Assembly (NCBI GenBank): GCA_030142905.1
Contig: JASJOG010000188.1
Location: 186,001 to 250,000, forward strand
DNA: 64,000 nucleotides
DNA from: Heliopora coerulea
Taxonomy: Eukaryota > Cnidaria > Anthozoa > Scleralcyonacea > Helioporidae
Direction: 5' to 3'
Made by a program: the position numbers and the translations under genes. Shown piece after piece: positions 13,001 through 21,300 of the stretch (position 1 is the first letter of the stretch; every line of letters begins with the position of its first letter). The notes beneath the pieces were generated by a model, which did no database searches, was not told the DNA's origin, and saw nothing but the letters and a program-made list of their open reading frames with translations.

Positions 13001-14613
13001 CCACCAGATTCCTTATCGTATAATTGAGAGTTTGTTCATTTGAGCCAGACATAGGCCTTGAAGGTAAATCTTGTTTAGACAACTTAGGCGAGAAGAACGT
13101 GGTCATAAGTTTAACCAATGCCCTTGTGTTTGAGGTTATAAATCTCGGGATAGGCTCTTAGGTTTTATGGCGTCTTACTGCTTAGATTCTTAGGAGTCGT
13201 ATCTTTAATCTTCCGAATGTTTGCCAGGTTATTCAACCATTGAATCTCTAGCACTCAAATGTTGGAGGGAGGTTACGTAAGGTATTTATGATGTTAAACT
13301 TAGGACGACAGAGGCTTGTTGAACTTTAAGTCGTTTGAAGACTTAACGCAACCCTCCATTCAAGAGTTTTGATTCATATTTATGATAATATTTCTTTTTT
13401 GTTTTATTGTATTGCTGAGCTCGATTTTCGATACGTATGCAAAACTACGCACGCCGACTGGTTGCCGAACGGTCCGACATTTTACGACATTGGGCCGACC
13501 GGTCTGATACGTTTTTTCTTCCAGACCTGTAAGTTTAGGCGGGAAAATCTTCAAGCTGATTTTATTGTAATTTAAGGAGAACTAAGCGTCTAAAATGAGA
13601 AATTCAAAATAAAAGAGCGTGGTGGAACACTATTTACTGCTTTTGTTCAACGTTAATTGTATAAAAGCATGATAAATGAATGTTTAACTGGCGGAAACGC
13701 GAAGCAGGACGAACAATTAAGGAGGTAAGGTAAACAGCAAGATGCTACGACAGAAATCCAGTTAAAAATGGCCAAATATAGCGTATAAAAAGTTCTTTTT
13801 AACCTCGTTAGCTCCATTTGTACTCGACTTAGGGATTCTTTGCACAGACGTCGCTCCTTCTTTCCTCAGTTTTTATGAAAACATCAGGCAAGTACTTTCT
13901 CGTACTGAATTCTCTTTTGGTTGATAAGTATTTATTATTTATCTGAATAATGAGTTATTAAAGATAAAATATTAACTAACCTTTTTACTCGACGAGTGTC
14001 GGTGGAAAAAGAACTTGGAGCTGATTCAGATCTTCTAATGCCGTCGAACTTTGGTTCACTGCAAGAACGAATTTTTAAAAATTCTTACAAGGAAACTACA
14101 TAAAGAATTTCTATTTTAGTTTGTAAATTAGCTAAAATTTTGATTGATTATATTGCTGAGTTACAAAGTGAAATTGTAAATTTCCAAAGCCAAGAGTTTC
14201 TATAAAATCAATATGTGCTTAGCAATAAAAAATTTCATAATACAGTAAAGCATTTAAGTCAAGATCACTTTGTACATAATATTTCGCCCTAAAAGTATTT
14301 CAGGATTGGCAACAAAAACGTCAGTTAAATATAAGAATTTTATGCTGGACATCATCATTCATCACGAAATACGTATGTGCTGACCGTAGTAGAAATCCCA
14401 GATGATATGACATATCTCGTAACGTCATGTAATATAAAATATTTTAATTCTCTTAAAGGATTTATATTTTTACCATACCTGTGCGCCGGAAATCCGAAAT
14501 CAGGACAAGAATTTACAGAGAGTTGTGACAGACAGTGATAATCTGGATTGGCACCAGGTATGTCCAATATGACTTCTTTTAAGGAACTTCTTTCGAGATC
14601 CTTCGGTTTGTTT
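4982..14613 (-). CDS. PIM-like serine/threonine kinase, eight-exon model
   Basis: Exons on the minus strand, 5' to 3': 14613-14479, 14058-13981, 13056-12961 (weakest), 12210-12068, 10598-10501, 7841-7794, 6460-6085, 5158-4982. All have AG/GT borders, and the phases match at every join (2, 2, 2, 1, 0, 0, 1). Domain order: an N-terminal extension of about 150 residues, then GEIGKGSYATVYKG (ATP loop), VAIKVLKF (catalytic Lys), ERP....DLLEL hinge, FVHRDIKLDN (catalytic loop), LKLIDFGKA (DFG), GTPINWPPEY and TWALGSVLFALV. The ERP hinge and the lack of the usual Asp before WALG match PIM kinases, which phosphorylate Ser/Thr in survival and growth signalling. The long N-terminus is unlike short vertebrate PIM. 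The exon for the end of the kinase domain was not found downstream, and the true start may lie further 5'. A single-exon partial duplicate lies near 25.5 kb. Confidence 0.8.
5500..5940 (+). mobile_element. Penelope-like element fragment, second family
   Basis: The coding relic 5582-5725 reads CLEEKLYIMKANRKYLLNKR, TEIFSKCRH and SIKNF. It is a close relative of CLEEKLMILKADKRNLLNKR in the GIY-YIG frame at 24133-24669. The motif ACTCAGAGTTTCACGC at about 5514 and CTACTCGGAGTTTCACG at about 5913 match the inverted repeats that bound that cassette. It has only the very end of the protein and is dead. Confidence 0.6.
5837..5887. repeat. (TA)n microsatellite
   Basis: Mostly TA dinucleotides with a single ACA interruption, next to the Penelope-like fragment. 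Confidence 0.95.
5941..6000 (+). repeat. 10-bp tandem repeat
   Basis: About five to six copies of CACGATCATG and near variants (CACGACCATG, CATCGACCATG), in the intron between the HRD and APE kinase exons. Confidence 0.85.
6085..6460 (-). CDS. Kinase exon: helix C to DFG
   Basis: 376 nt, acceptor TTTAG/GATAAAC, donor AGTTG/GTAAGTATG. It contains PAEVYFMRKI (helix C Glu), the hinge ITERPANSKDL, QIASVLQAMEKKGF, the catalytic loop VHRDIKLDNIL and LKLIDFGKARK. All catalytic residues (Glu of helix C, HRD Asp, Asn, DFG Asp) are present. This is the strongest evidence for a working kinase. Confidence 0.92.
6772..6946. repeat. Inverted pair of tRNA-like modules, pair 1
   Basis: On the minus strand (6772-6845): an A-box-like TGTAGCTCAATGGATAGAGC and a B-box-like GGATTCGATTCC. 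On the plus strand (6886-6946): GATGGTAGAGTATCTAAC and GGGTTCGATTCCGG. The flanks are also inverted: TTCTCAAGCTATTCTAATC left, and GTAGAATAGCTTGAGAA right. Neither half makes a full cloverleaf, so these are tRNA-derived repeats, not tRNA genes. Confidence 0.7.
7218..7275 (+). repeat. Short repeat SR60 copy
   Basis: TTTTACTCTGGCTGACGTC, then AGACAATTTTACACGTC and GGGAAGAGC match the roughly 60-bp repeat seen about eleven times in the window (see findings). Non-coding. Confidence 0.65.
7794..7841 (-). CDS. Kinase exon: VAIK lysine, 48 nt
   Basis: A 16-codon exon, VAIKVLKFKDVQTYLK, too short to be found as an open frame. The acceptor is CCAATAG/GTTGCA and the donor CTGAAG/GTAACA, both in phase 0. 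It carries the catalytic Lys of subdomain II and joins in frame to the glycine-loop exon upstream and the helix C exon downstream. Confidence 0.88.
7869..7930. repeat. TACA/TA microsatellite
   Basis: ACATACATACAT runs into (TA)n, just outside the kinase Lys exon and next to the dispersed repeat at 7930. Confidence 0.95.
7930..8225 (+). repeat. Dispersed repeat DR280, copy 1
   Basis: The block AGGAGTGCTTTATC.GGATTT, through CGTACTGCG, AGATGTCTTCTAAAAT and TTATGATTTTCTTT, is repeated at 24950-25235 (same strand) and in part at 39595-39770 (opposite strand). It is non-coding. Two copies begin right after a (TA)n run. Confidence 0.7.
8226..10021 (+). mobile_element. Tc1-like DNA transposon with both TIRs
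   Basis: A 1,796-bp element. It starts CAGGGGGTGGACAATAAAAA and ends with the complement of CAGGGGGTGGACAAAAAAAA, with TA on each side (8224-8225 and 10022-10023), the target duplication of the Tc1/mariner superfamily. The inside holds a broken DD34E transposase. It sits in the kinase intron between the glycine-loop and Lys exons, in antisense orientation to the gene. Its TIRs are well preserved, so it could still be moved by an enzyme supplied from elsewhere. Confidence 0.92.
8632..9670 (+). pseudogene. Tc1-like DD34E transposase, frameshifted
   Basis: The frame opens at MATRQKKRPRKK, shifts near 8690, continues through an HTH region (AAVGTRQISREYNLSYSKAK) and a basic GRKRKT stretch, shifts again near 9080-9120, then runs through the catalytic part: VVWSDES (first Asp), FQHDNDPKHT (second Asp), WPAQ, an in-frame TAG at 9461-9463 and IDLNPIEN (Glu), ending KGMPTKY and stop. 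Spacing from the second Asp to the Glu is 34 residues, as in Tc1. With two frameshifts and one stop it cannot make a full enzyme. Confidence 0.9.
10022..10062. repeat. (TA)n microsatellite at Tc1 right end
   Basis: A TA run begins at the right TIR. Both ends of the element lie in TATATA, consistent with TA-targeted insertion into a microsatellite or with later expansion of it. Confidence 0.9.
10085..10160 (-). repeat. tRNA-like module, single
   Basis: The minus strand has TATAGTCTAGTGGTAAAAC (A box) and GGGTTCGATTCCCAC (B box) at tRNA-like spacing. No matched acceptor stem is seen. It is tRNA-derived, and its sequence type differs from the palindromic pairs. Confidence 0.6.
10270..10420. repeat. 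TGTCTA/TATG simple repeat
   Basis: Repeats of ATGTCT and TATGTA pass into (TA)n. The overlapping open frames on both strands come from this low-complexity run. Confidence 0.9.
10501..10598 (-). CDS. Kinase exon: glycine-rich ATP loop
   Basis: 98 nt, acceptor TTTTCTAG/GTCC, donor TTACCT/GTAAGTGC. It reads PIYYCCKNGEIGKGSYATVY, then KGYSINNNEKLP. GKGSYATVYKG is the GxGxxxxV loop of subdomain I. It enters in phase 1 from 12068 and leaves in phase 0 to 7841. Confidence 0.88.
10620..12060. other. Intron of kinase gene; no other gene seen
   Basis: This falls between the linker exon and the glycine-loop exon. Around 11270-11400 the sequence drifts through TAACCCTA/TTAGG-like words without a regular register, too irregular to call interstitial telomeric repeat. 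The minus frames at 11115-11312 and 11521-11748 have no motif. Confidence 0.5.
12068..12210 (-). CDS. Kinase gene exon, N-terminal linker
   Basis: 143 nt, acceptor AATCTCCAG/CC, donor CAAATG/GTAAGA. It encodes a polar, acidic stretch (SNQEKQPSVVEQADAENILE, then CIDGEELIEVVNLRPN) that leads straight into the glycine-loop exon. No domain is recognised. Phase 2 in and phase 1 out agree with both neighbours. Confidence 0.75.
12705..12892. mobile_element. MITE-like foldback element, about 190 bp
   Basis: The ends are inverted repeats of about 50 bases: AAAATAAAACAGATTCCGAA on the left and the complement TTCGGAATCTGTTTTATTT on the right, extending into CTTAACTTGTGA/TCACAAGTTAAG. The inside is about 80 bp and non-coding. 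It lies in a kinase intron. Confidence 0.75.
12961..13056 (-). CDS. Possible kinase gene exon
   Basis: 96 nt, acceptor CCTTCAAG/GCC, donor AGAAT/GTGAGTT, phase 2 in and 2 out, so it can be included or skipped without changing the frame. It reads PMSGSNEQTLNYTIRNLVEA and then LEEMFCWKIVR. The donor is good and the acceptor ordinary. It is the least certain exon of the model. Confidence 0.45.
13981..14058 (-). CDS. Kinase gene exon, Ser-rich linker
   Basis: 78 nt, acceptor TCTTGCAG/TGAACC, donor AAAAAG/GTTAGT, phase 2 in and out. It reads EPKFDGIRRSESAPSSFSTD then TRRVK, a basic and serine-rich stretch. It could hold phosphorylation sites, but that is only inferred from composition. Confidence 0.65.
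14479..14613 (-). CDS. Kinase gene exon, most 5' one found
   Basis: 135 nt, acceptor AATGTTAG/AAAC, donor GCACAG/GTATGG. It reads NKPKDLERSSLKEVILDIPG, then ANPDYHCLSQLSVNSCPDFG and FPAH. It starts in phase 2, so at least one more coding exon lies upstream; none was found up to 17.3 kb. No domain is recognised. Confidence 0.65.
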
Positions 14614-14923
14614 CTAACATTTACAAGAACAAATATTTCAACAATGGAAGAACGTTTACCAGATTTTCATGTAAGGTTTAGAGAACACGAATAGTGAAAG
14701 TTTAACCTGGAGCTGCTGGTTCTATTGCATGAAGCTAAATACAACGCTTCAGTTGAGCAACAGTTCGTCATCTGATTCGTTGGAGTTAAAGTGTTACAAC
14801 TTTTCGCCTGTACCAAGGAATTAGAAATCATTTTCAGGCTTATTAGCTTAAACGACCGTTAGAAGTTTTAGGGAAAGATTGAGCTTAAAATGGCACTACT
14901 CGTCAAAGGAAGAAGGTTAACAT

Positions 14924-16146
14924 TTTGAGTATATGTGTTGAATGGATATTTTCATCTGGTACAAGATAAAAAATAAACTCAATTTTGCAGTAAATATAAA
15001 GATTTTAACGCCAAACAGAAAATATAAATCCTGTCTTTTCTTATTTTTGCAGTCATTAAACTTTCAGAGAAAACATGTCAAATCTTAGGCCTTATAATAT
15101 TTAGAACATCAGTACCTCATCATACGACTTCTCAAAAGTTAACATAACAATGCTTAAGTGTTTCTATACAGAATGTGATGTACTTACATTTGCAAATCCA
15201 TGAGATACCAAATAGCTTTATAAGCACTTTCAGAACTAACGCCTTCTTAACATAAAATGTTTCCGTCAAAAGTCTTTGTGACGTAAAATAATTGACCTGA
15301 TCACGCGCTCATTATTTGTAACAGTTGGCACGTGCAATAGATTACGTCATTCAGAAATTCTTAACACATGTCACTTCAAATCACATAAAACTATTTTATT
15401 TATAATTTTCGATAAAACTGGTTTCATTTGATGCAGGAACGTGGTTTCGTGCACATGAATTAAAGTTAGACTTTCGAAGTCTGAGACAAATTCCTGACCT
15501 TGCAGCTCAGTAGCATTAGCGTAGCTACACCTAGTTTGAGTATATGTGTTGAATGGCTATTTTCATCAGGCACAAGATAAAAGCGAGCTCAATTTTGAAG
15601 TAAATCTAAAGATTTTAACGTCAAAAACAAAATACAAATGCTGTCTTTTCTTCTTTACGCAGTCATTAAACTTTCAGAGAAAACATGTCAAATCTTAGGC
15701 TTTATAATATTTAGTAATATTTAGAACATCGGCACCTGATTGTACGACTTCTCAAACGTTAACATAATAATGGTTCTGCACAGAATGTGATGTACTTACA
15801 TTTGTAAATCCATAACATACCAAATAGCTTTATGTCCACTTCGAAAACTAACGCCTTCTCAACATAAAATGTTCGCGTCAAAAGTCTTTGTGACGTAAAA
15901 TAATTGACCGGAGCACGAGCTCATTATTAAATTTTGTAATGTTGTCACGTGCAACAGATTACGTCATTCAGAAATTGTTAATACATGTCATTTCAGATCA
16001 CGTAACTCTATTTTATTTATAATTTTCGGTAAAATTAGTTTCATTTGATGCTGCAACGTGGTTTCGCGTACATGAATTAAAGTTAGTCTTTCGAAGCACA
16101 GGACAAATTTTTGACCTTGATGTTCATTACGTTAGCGTGGCTAGGC
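14924..16146. repeat. Tandem duplication, two units of about 605-612 bp
   Basis: Unit 1 is about 14924-15528 and unit 2 about 15535-16146. Both start TTTGAGTATATGTGTTGAATG and share GTCATTAAACTTTCAGAGAA, TGATGTACTTACATTTG and TTACGTCATTCAGAAATT in order. The units differ by scattered substitutions and a short insertion (TTTAGTAATA). Neither strand shows a long frame. It lies just 5' of the kinase exons and could hold promoter DNA, but nothing proves that. Confidence 0.88.
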
Positions 16147-17360
16147 CAACTTTTTGTGGAAAGAGAGGCTTCTGGTAGACTGGGAACTCAAAGTGTAGCT
16201 AAGGAGAATTTTGTCCTTGGGAGTAAGCCAACGACTTAAATTATGCATCCCTGGCCTTTGAGAGTACTGATTAGAAGCATTATAAGATGTTTTTGTGTAA
16301 TATTTAAGGCAATTATATTATCAGTCCAGTAAAATTTAAGCGTGCAGAAAATCGTGGTTTTGAATTCATGTAAATGTTAAGTCGTTTCTTGTCAACATAA
16401 TAGATAGTACACATCGAAATTCGAAGGAATCGCTCATACAGTACTGAATTGAAGCTTTTCTTAACCTTTACGAATACTTTCCGGAAAGTTAAGAGTTCCT
16501 TAGATTTATTCTTTTTTGAATGTGGATACTTTCATCTAGTGAATTTTCTTTTTATTATTTGCTAAGCTTTCATCCCACTTAGCCTGGGACATCTTCACAG
16601 CATAACTGTTTTTGTTAGGTTTAAACGTACAATAACTTTGAACGAACATCAGAGTTCTGTGTTTGATAGCGTCAGCTGAATTTACATACGGCACGCGCTC
16701 GGGGTATGTGATTATATGTCTACGTGATACAAAGTAGTGGTTGAAGAATTTTAATTTGAAAAAGCAAAAATTGGAGTTATGGTATCTTTCATAAATTATT
16801 TACGAAGTTTAGGATTTATGAAATGCAAAAGTCCAAAACGTAGTTCAATGGATAACAAGTTCATGTGATGGTATATCGTGTTTCAAAACTTCAAAAAGGC
16901 TTTCAAACTCAAAGGAAGAGATTTCGCTTAACCCTTTCCTGTCTGAGACGTCTACCTTTGACGAGTAAAATCTTCTGGCGTAGGCCATAATAAAATTAAA
17001 GCGTCGGGTACGGACCGGAACGGGTTAATAAGATGCCCCCTGGTGATCTGGCTTTGTTATAACTGGTGATAAATATTACATATGATCGAGCAACATTTTA
17101 AAAAAAAAGTTAAGTTGGATTTTGTTAACAAAGCAAAGGAATAAACATCTGATTATCTTGACTCACAAAATTAGGACAGGAATGGTATCTTCTCAACTGA
17201 GTCAGAAATTTAAGTTATCCAATACTTTAAGATGCCCACTTCGTAGTCATAATTAACGCTTAAATTGCCAAAACCGAGAACAAAAACCTTGAAGCGATGT
17301 TTTGTGTATCGCGCAGCCGAGCTCCGGAATAGTTTACCTGATTAAAGATGATACTATGCA
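16147..17360. other. No gene seen; one SR60 copy
   Basis: AT-rich sequence. An SR60 copy in minus orientation lies at 16928-17015 (CTACCTTTGACGAGTAAAAT). I looked for further 5' kinase exons on the minus strand and found none I would defend. Confidence 0.5.
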
Positions 17361-17364
17361 ATTA

Positions 17365-17714
17365 ACCTGTTGCGAAAATGCAACGCCGGCTTTCCGGCTG
17401 GGAATCGACCCCGCGACCCCGCGAATCTAGTGCGATGCTCTGCCAATTGAGCTACGGAGGCCGTTGCCGAGAGCATGGCCACGAGTTCATGGTTTAACTG
17501 TTAACTTATAATATTCTAAGGAAAGGTGCCAATGTTTATAAATAATCTCTTCACCAAAAGAAATCGGTGAGCCCACCTCATAAAACCATGAACTCGTGGC
17601 CATGCTCTCGGCAACGGCCTCCGTAGCTCAGTTGGCAGAGCATCGCACTAGATTCGCGGGGTCGCCAGTTCGATTCCCAGCCGGAAGGCCGGCGTTGCAT
17701 TTTCGCAACAGGTC
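17365..17714. repeat. Inverted pair of tRNA-like modules, pair 2 (long palindrome)
   Basis: The arms 17365-17495 and 17583-17714 are near-perfect reverse complements of about 130 bases. Each holds CCGTAGCTCAGTTGGCAGAG (A box) and a B-box-like TTCGATTCCCAGCCGG. The right half nearly folds as a tRNA, but the anticodon arm pairs poorly. A direct repeat, AACTGTTAACTTATAATATT onward, sits inside at 17497 and again after the right arm at 17768. This is a tRNA-derived repeat with a fold-back design. Confidence 0.8.
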
Positions 17715-18105
17715 CCGGTTAGGTCTCAAAAAGTCGAGGATACTGGGCACCCGATATTTCCTTCTCCAACTGTTAACTTATAATATTCTAAGGAAAGGTG
17801 CCAATGTTTATATATATATATAACTGTCAAGATAAAACTTTTAAAAACCTTTATTTCAACGTTTCGGGGCACTGCCCTTTGTCAAGAATAAGAACTACAA
17901 GGTAGAAGATGCTCCTTATATACAAAGCGTTACTTAATTAAAAAATCCGTTAAAAGATGTTCAAAAGAAGTCCCTAAGGTTCAAACCTTTAGGCACAAAA
18001 GAATCCAATTTATATGCCCAAAAACCTTCCCTTTTAGTTGAGTCTGATACATCCGTCCTATCAATAATTTTAACTAACATATCTTTAATTCCCTCATGAC
18101 CCCTC

Positions 18106-18265
18106 TGTTGTGTTGAATGATCTGATCTGGATAGTCACGTGAGAGACTCGTGGCCTCGACCAGGGGCCGAGAAGGTTGGCGGGAGTTTTTTGAGCAACGA
18201 TTGAGGAGACTGTAAAACTCTAGAGATTAGATCGGTCACTAATAAATACGATAACTAACACAACA
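18106..18265 (+). repeat. 5' LTR, 160 bp
   Basis: Starts TGTTGTGTTGAATGATCTG and ends ATAACTAACACAACA, with TG..CA ends. It appears identical to the 3' LTR. It should carry the promoter and RNA start. Confidence 0.95.
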
Positions 18266-18283
18266 TGGTGTCAGGAGTGGGAT
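18266..18283 (+). promoter_or_regulatory. Probable primer-binding site
   Basis: TGGTGTCAGGAGTGGGAT starts right after the 5' LTR, where a tRNA 3' end would prime minus-strand DNA. It begins TGG, as expected for CCA pairing. I do not assign the tRNA. Confidence 0.65.
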
Positions 18284-18376
18284 CTCCAAAGACCGCGTGA
18301 AGGTAAGCTACGCGCTACAATTTGTTCTACTGAGAAAATACGGGATTGTGTAGCAGTAAAATCGACGAGTATCATT

Positions 18377-21300
18377 ATGTCAATGGAGACGTCAACTGAG
18401 GGTACGAGCAGCCCTACCAGCCCAAATATGGAAGGAATCCGGCCTATTTTACCGGTGAAACCACCAAAACCGTTTGATTTCACAAAGCCCGAGGAATGGC
18501 CTCGCTGGATAAAAAGATTCGACCGCTATCGCATCGTATCGGGCCTTTACAAGCAAAACGAAGAACTTCAGGTGAACGCCTTCTTGTACGCCATGGGGGG
18601 CGAAGCCGAAGATATTATGTCTAGTTTTGCCTTTCCTGAACCCTCCGACGCAAAGAAATACGACGTAGTAAAAGGGAAATTTGACAAACACTTTGTCGCC
18701 AAGAAGAATGTTATTTATGAACGTGCAAAGTTCAACCAACGTGTACAAAATCCAGACGAACCCGTTGAGAACTTTATTACCGCTCTCCATTGTTTAGCTG
18801 AGTTTTGTGAATATGGCCCGCTAAAGGAAGAAATGATACGTGACCGCCTCGTCGTAGGACTCAGGGACATGAAACTTAGCGAAAAGTTGCAGATGAACGC
18901 AGCCCTTACGTTGGAAAACGCCGTTCAACAAGCCAGACAAAGCGAGTCCGTAAAGAAACAACAAGAGGTAATCCGAAACCTCCAAAGTCAAGGTCAAGGC
19001 CAGGGTCAAGGCAACATAGACAATGTCGAAAAAGATCACTTTGAGCGATCTCCCAAAAAGCGATCACAGTGGAAACCTAAGAAATCACCAAGCACAAAGG
19101 ATAGTAGACCCGGGTCTACTCAGCGACGTTCTACGTGCGGAAGATGCGGATCAATAACGTCAAAGCATAGCCAACACACATGCCCGGCAATGAATTCCAA
19201 GTGTCATCACTGTGGTAAACAAGGTCACTTCGCCAAGGTATGTCGCTCACGAAATATCGATGAAGTGGAAGATGAGGACGATTCTAGCTCAGATTCAGAG
19301 ATATTTCTTGGTGAGGTGACATCGAAGAGTCGGGAACCATGGATGGCAAACATCACTATCAACAACAATGAAACTGTGTTCAAACTCGACAGTGGCGCGG
19401 ATGTTACAGTTGTTCCCAGACAGACATACGAAGATATGGCCGACCGACCGACCTTGTTAAAGACGTCCAAAACTTTGTACGGTCCATGCCGGTATCGACT
19501 GAGATGCATGGGAAAATTTAAAGCGATATTGGTGCATCAAAACAAGTCATGCGCTGAAGAAATTTACGTATTGGATAACCTGGATCGACCACTATTGGGC
19601 CGCACCGCTTGTCACAAGTTGGAAATCATCAAGAAAATTGACGAAGTTCGTTCCCCGGTTAATCTTGGAGACGTGAAGAAAACACATCCAAAGCTCTTCA
19701 AAGGACTAGGATGTATTCCTGGCGAATATAACATCGAGCTTAAGGATGACGTAACACCGTTTAATATCACTGCGCCACGGAGAATTCCAATACCTTTGCA
19801 GGAAAAAGTGAAAAATGAACTGAAACGGATGGAAAAATTGGACGTCATCGAGAGAGTAGATCAACCAACTGATTGGTGCTCACCTGTGGTAGTAGTTCCT
19901 AAAAAGAATGGTGCAGTCAGAATCTGTGGGGATTTTATCAAACTAAATAAAGCGGTGAAACGAGAAAACCATCCCATGCCGACAACCGAACAAACACTTG
20001 CCAAGCTCGCCGGTGCCAAAGTCGTCTCAAAGCTAGATGCTAACTCTGGGTTTTGGCAGAGAAAGCTCAGCGCCAAATCTAAGCTTTTCACAACCTTCAT
20101 AACACCTTGGGGACGATATTGCTACAGACGACTTCCGTTTGGCATATCATCAGCACCAGAACACTTCCAGAAGACCATCCAGCAGATACTGGAGGGATTG
20201 GACGGAATAGAATGTCAAATGGACGACATTCTAGTGTTCGGAGAATGCCAAGAACAACACGATGTTCGCTTGGAAGCCGTTTTCCACCGTCTTGAAGAGT
20301 ATGGGGTCACCTTAAACCCGGAGAAGTGTGAATTTTCCAAAGAAAAAATTAGTTTCCTAGGACACATTATCGGTAAAGACGGAATTGAAGCTGATCCAAT
20401 GAAAGTTGAAGCAATACAGCAAATTAAGGTTCCCGTGGATGTATCAGAATTGAGAAGATTCTTGGGCATGGCAAACCAGATGGGCAAGTACCTCCCTAAC
20501 CTGGCTCAGACCAGCAAGCCTCTCAGGGACTTGTTGAGCAAAGAAAGTGCCTGGATTTGGCAGAACCCTCAGCAAAAAGCTTTTGAAGAAATCAAGAAGA
20601 AGCTAACCTCGGCTCCAGTCCTAGCGATCTATGACCCACAGTTAGAGACAACGGTCTCAGCAGATGCATCTTCATATGGAATTGGAGCTGTATTGACCCA
20701 GAAGCAATCGAACGGGGATTGGAAACCCGTCGTCTTCATATCCAGAGCCCTGACGAACACTGAGCAAAGATACGCTCAAATTGAGAAAGAGGCTCTAGCC
20801 ACGACATGGGCATGCGAAAGAATGGCGGACTATCTAGTCGGAAAAACATTCCATATTGAAACGGACCACAAGCCTCTCGTTCCGTTGCTGGGGTCGAAGA
20901 ACCTTGATGAAATGCCACCAAGGATCCAGAGACTCCGAATGCGGCTTATGCGATTCAATTACACGATTTCTCACGTCCCGGGTAAAGATCTGGTAACCGC
21001 GGATACCCTGTCGCGAGCACCGTTGTCAACTACGGCCGACCGTAGACATGAAGAAGAAATCAATCTGTATGTGGAAAATGTACTGCTTCATCTTCCAGCC
21101 TCCGACAAGCGATTAGAAGAAATTTCCGCCAGACAGAAGGAAGATCCTTTGTGCCAGAAACTGGCAGAATACTGCGAAGAAGGATGGCCAGACATCGCCA
21201 AGCTTCCCAACTCAATGCGTGCCTATTGGAGCTCCCGAGGTGAGATTTCCCGGGTACGAGGACTTCTCCTTAAAGGTTGTCAGATTATCATTCCTTCAAG

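Noticed and set aside
17610..17690. A possible true tRNA gene in the right arm of the palindrome
   Set aside because: Good A and B boxes, but the anticodon stem pairs poorly, the acceptor stem has a bulge, and it is half of a repeat palindrome.
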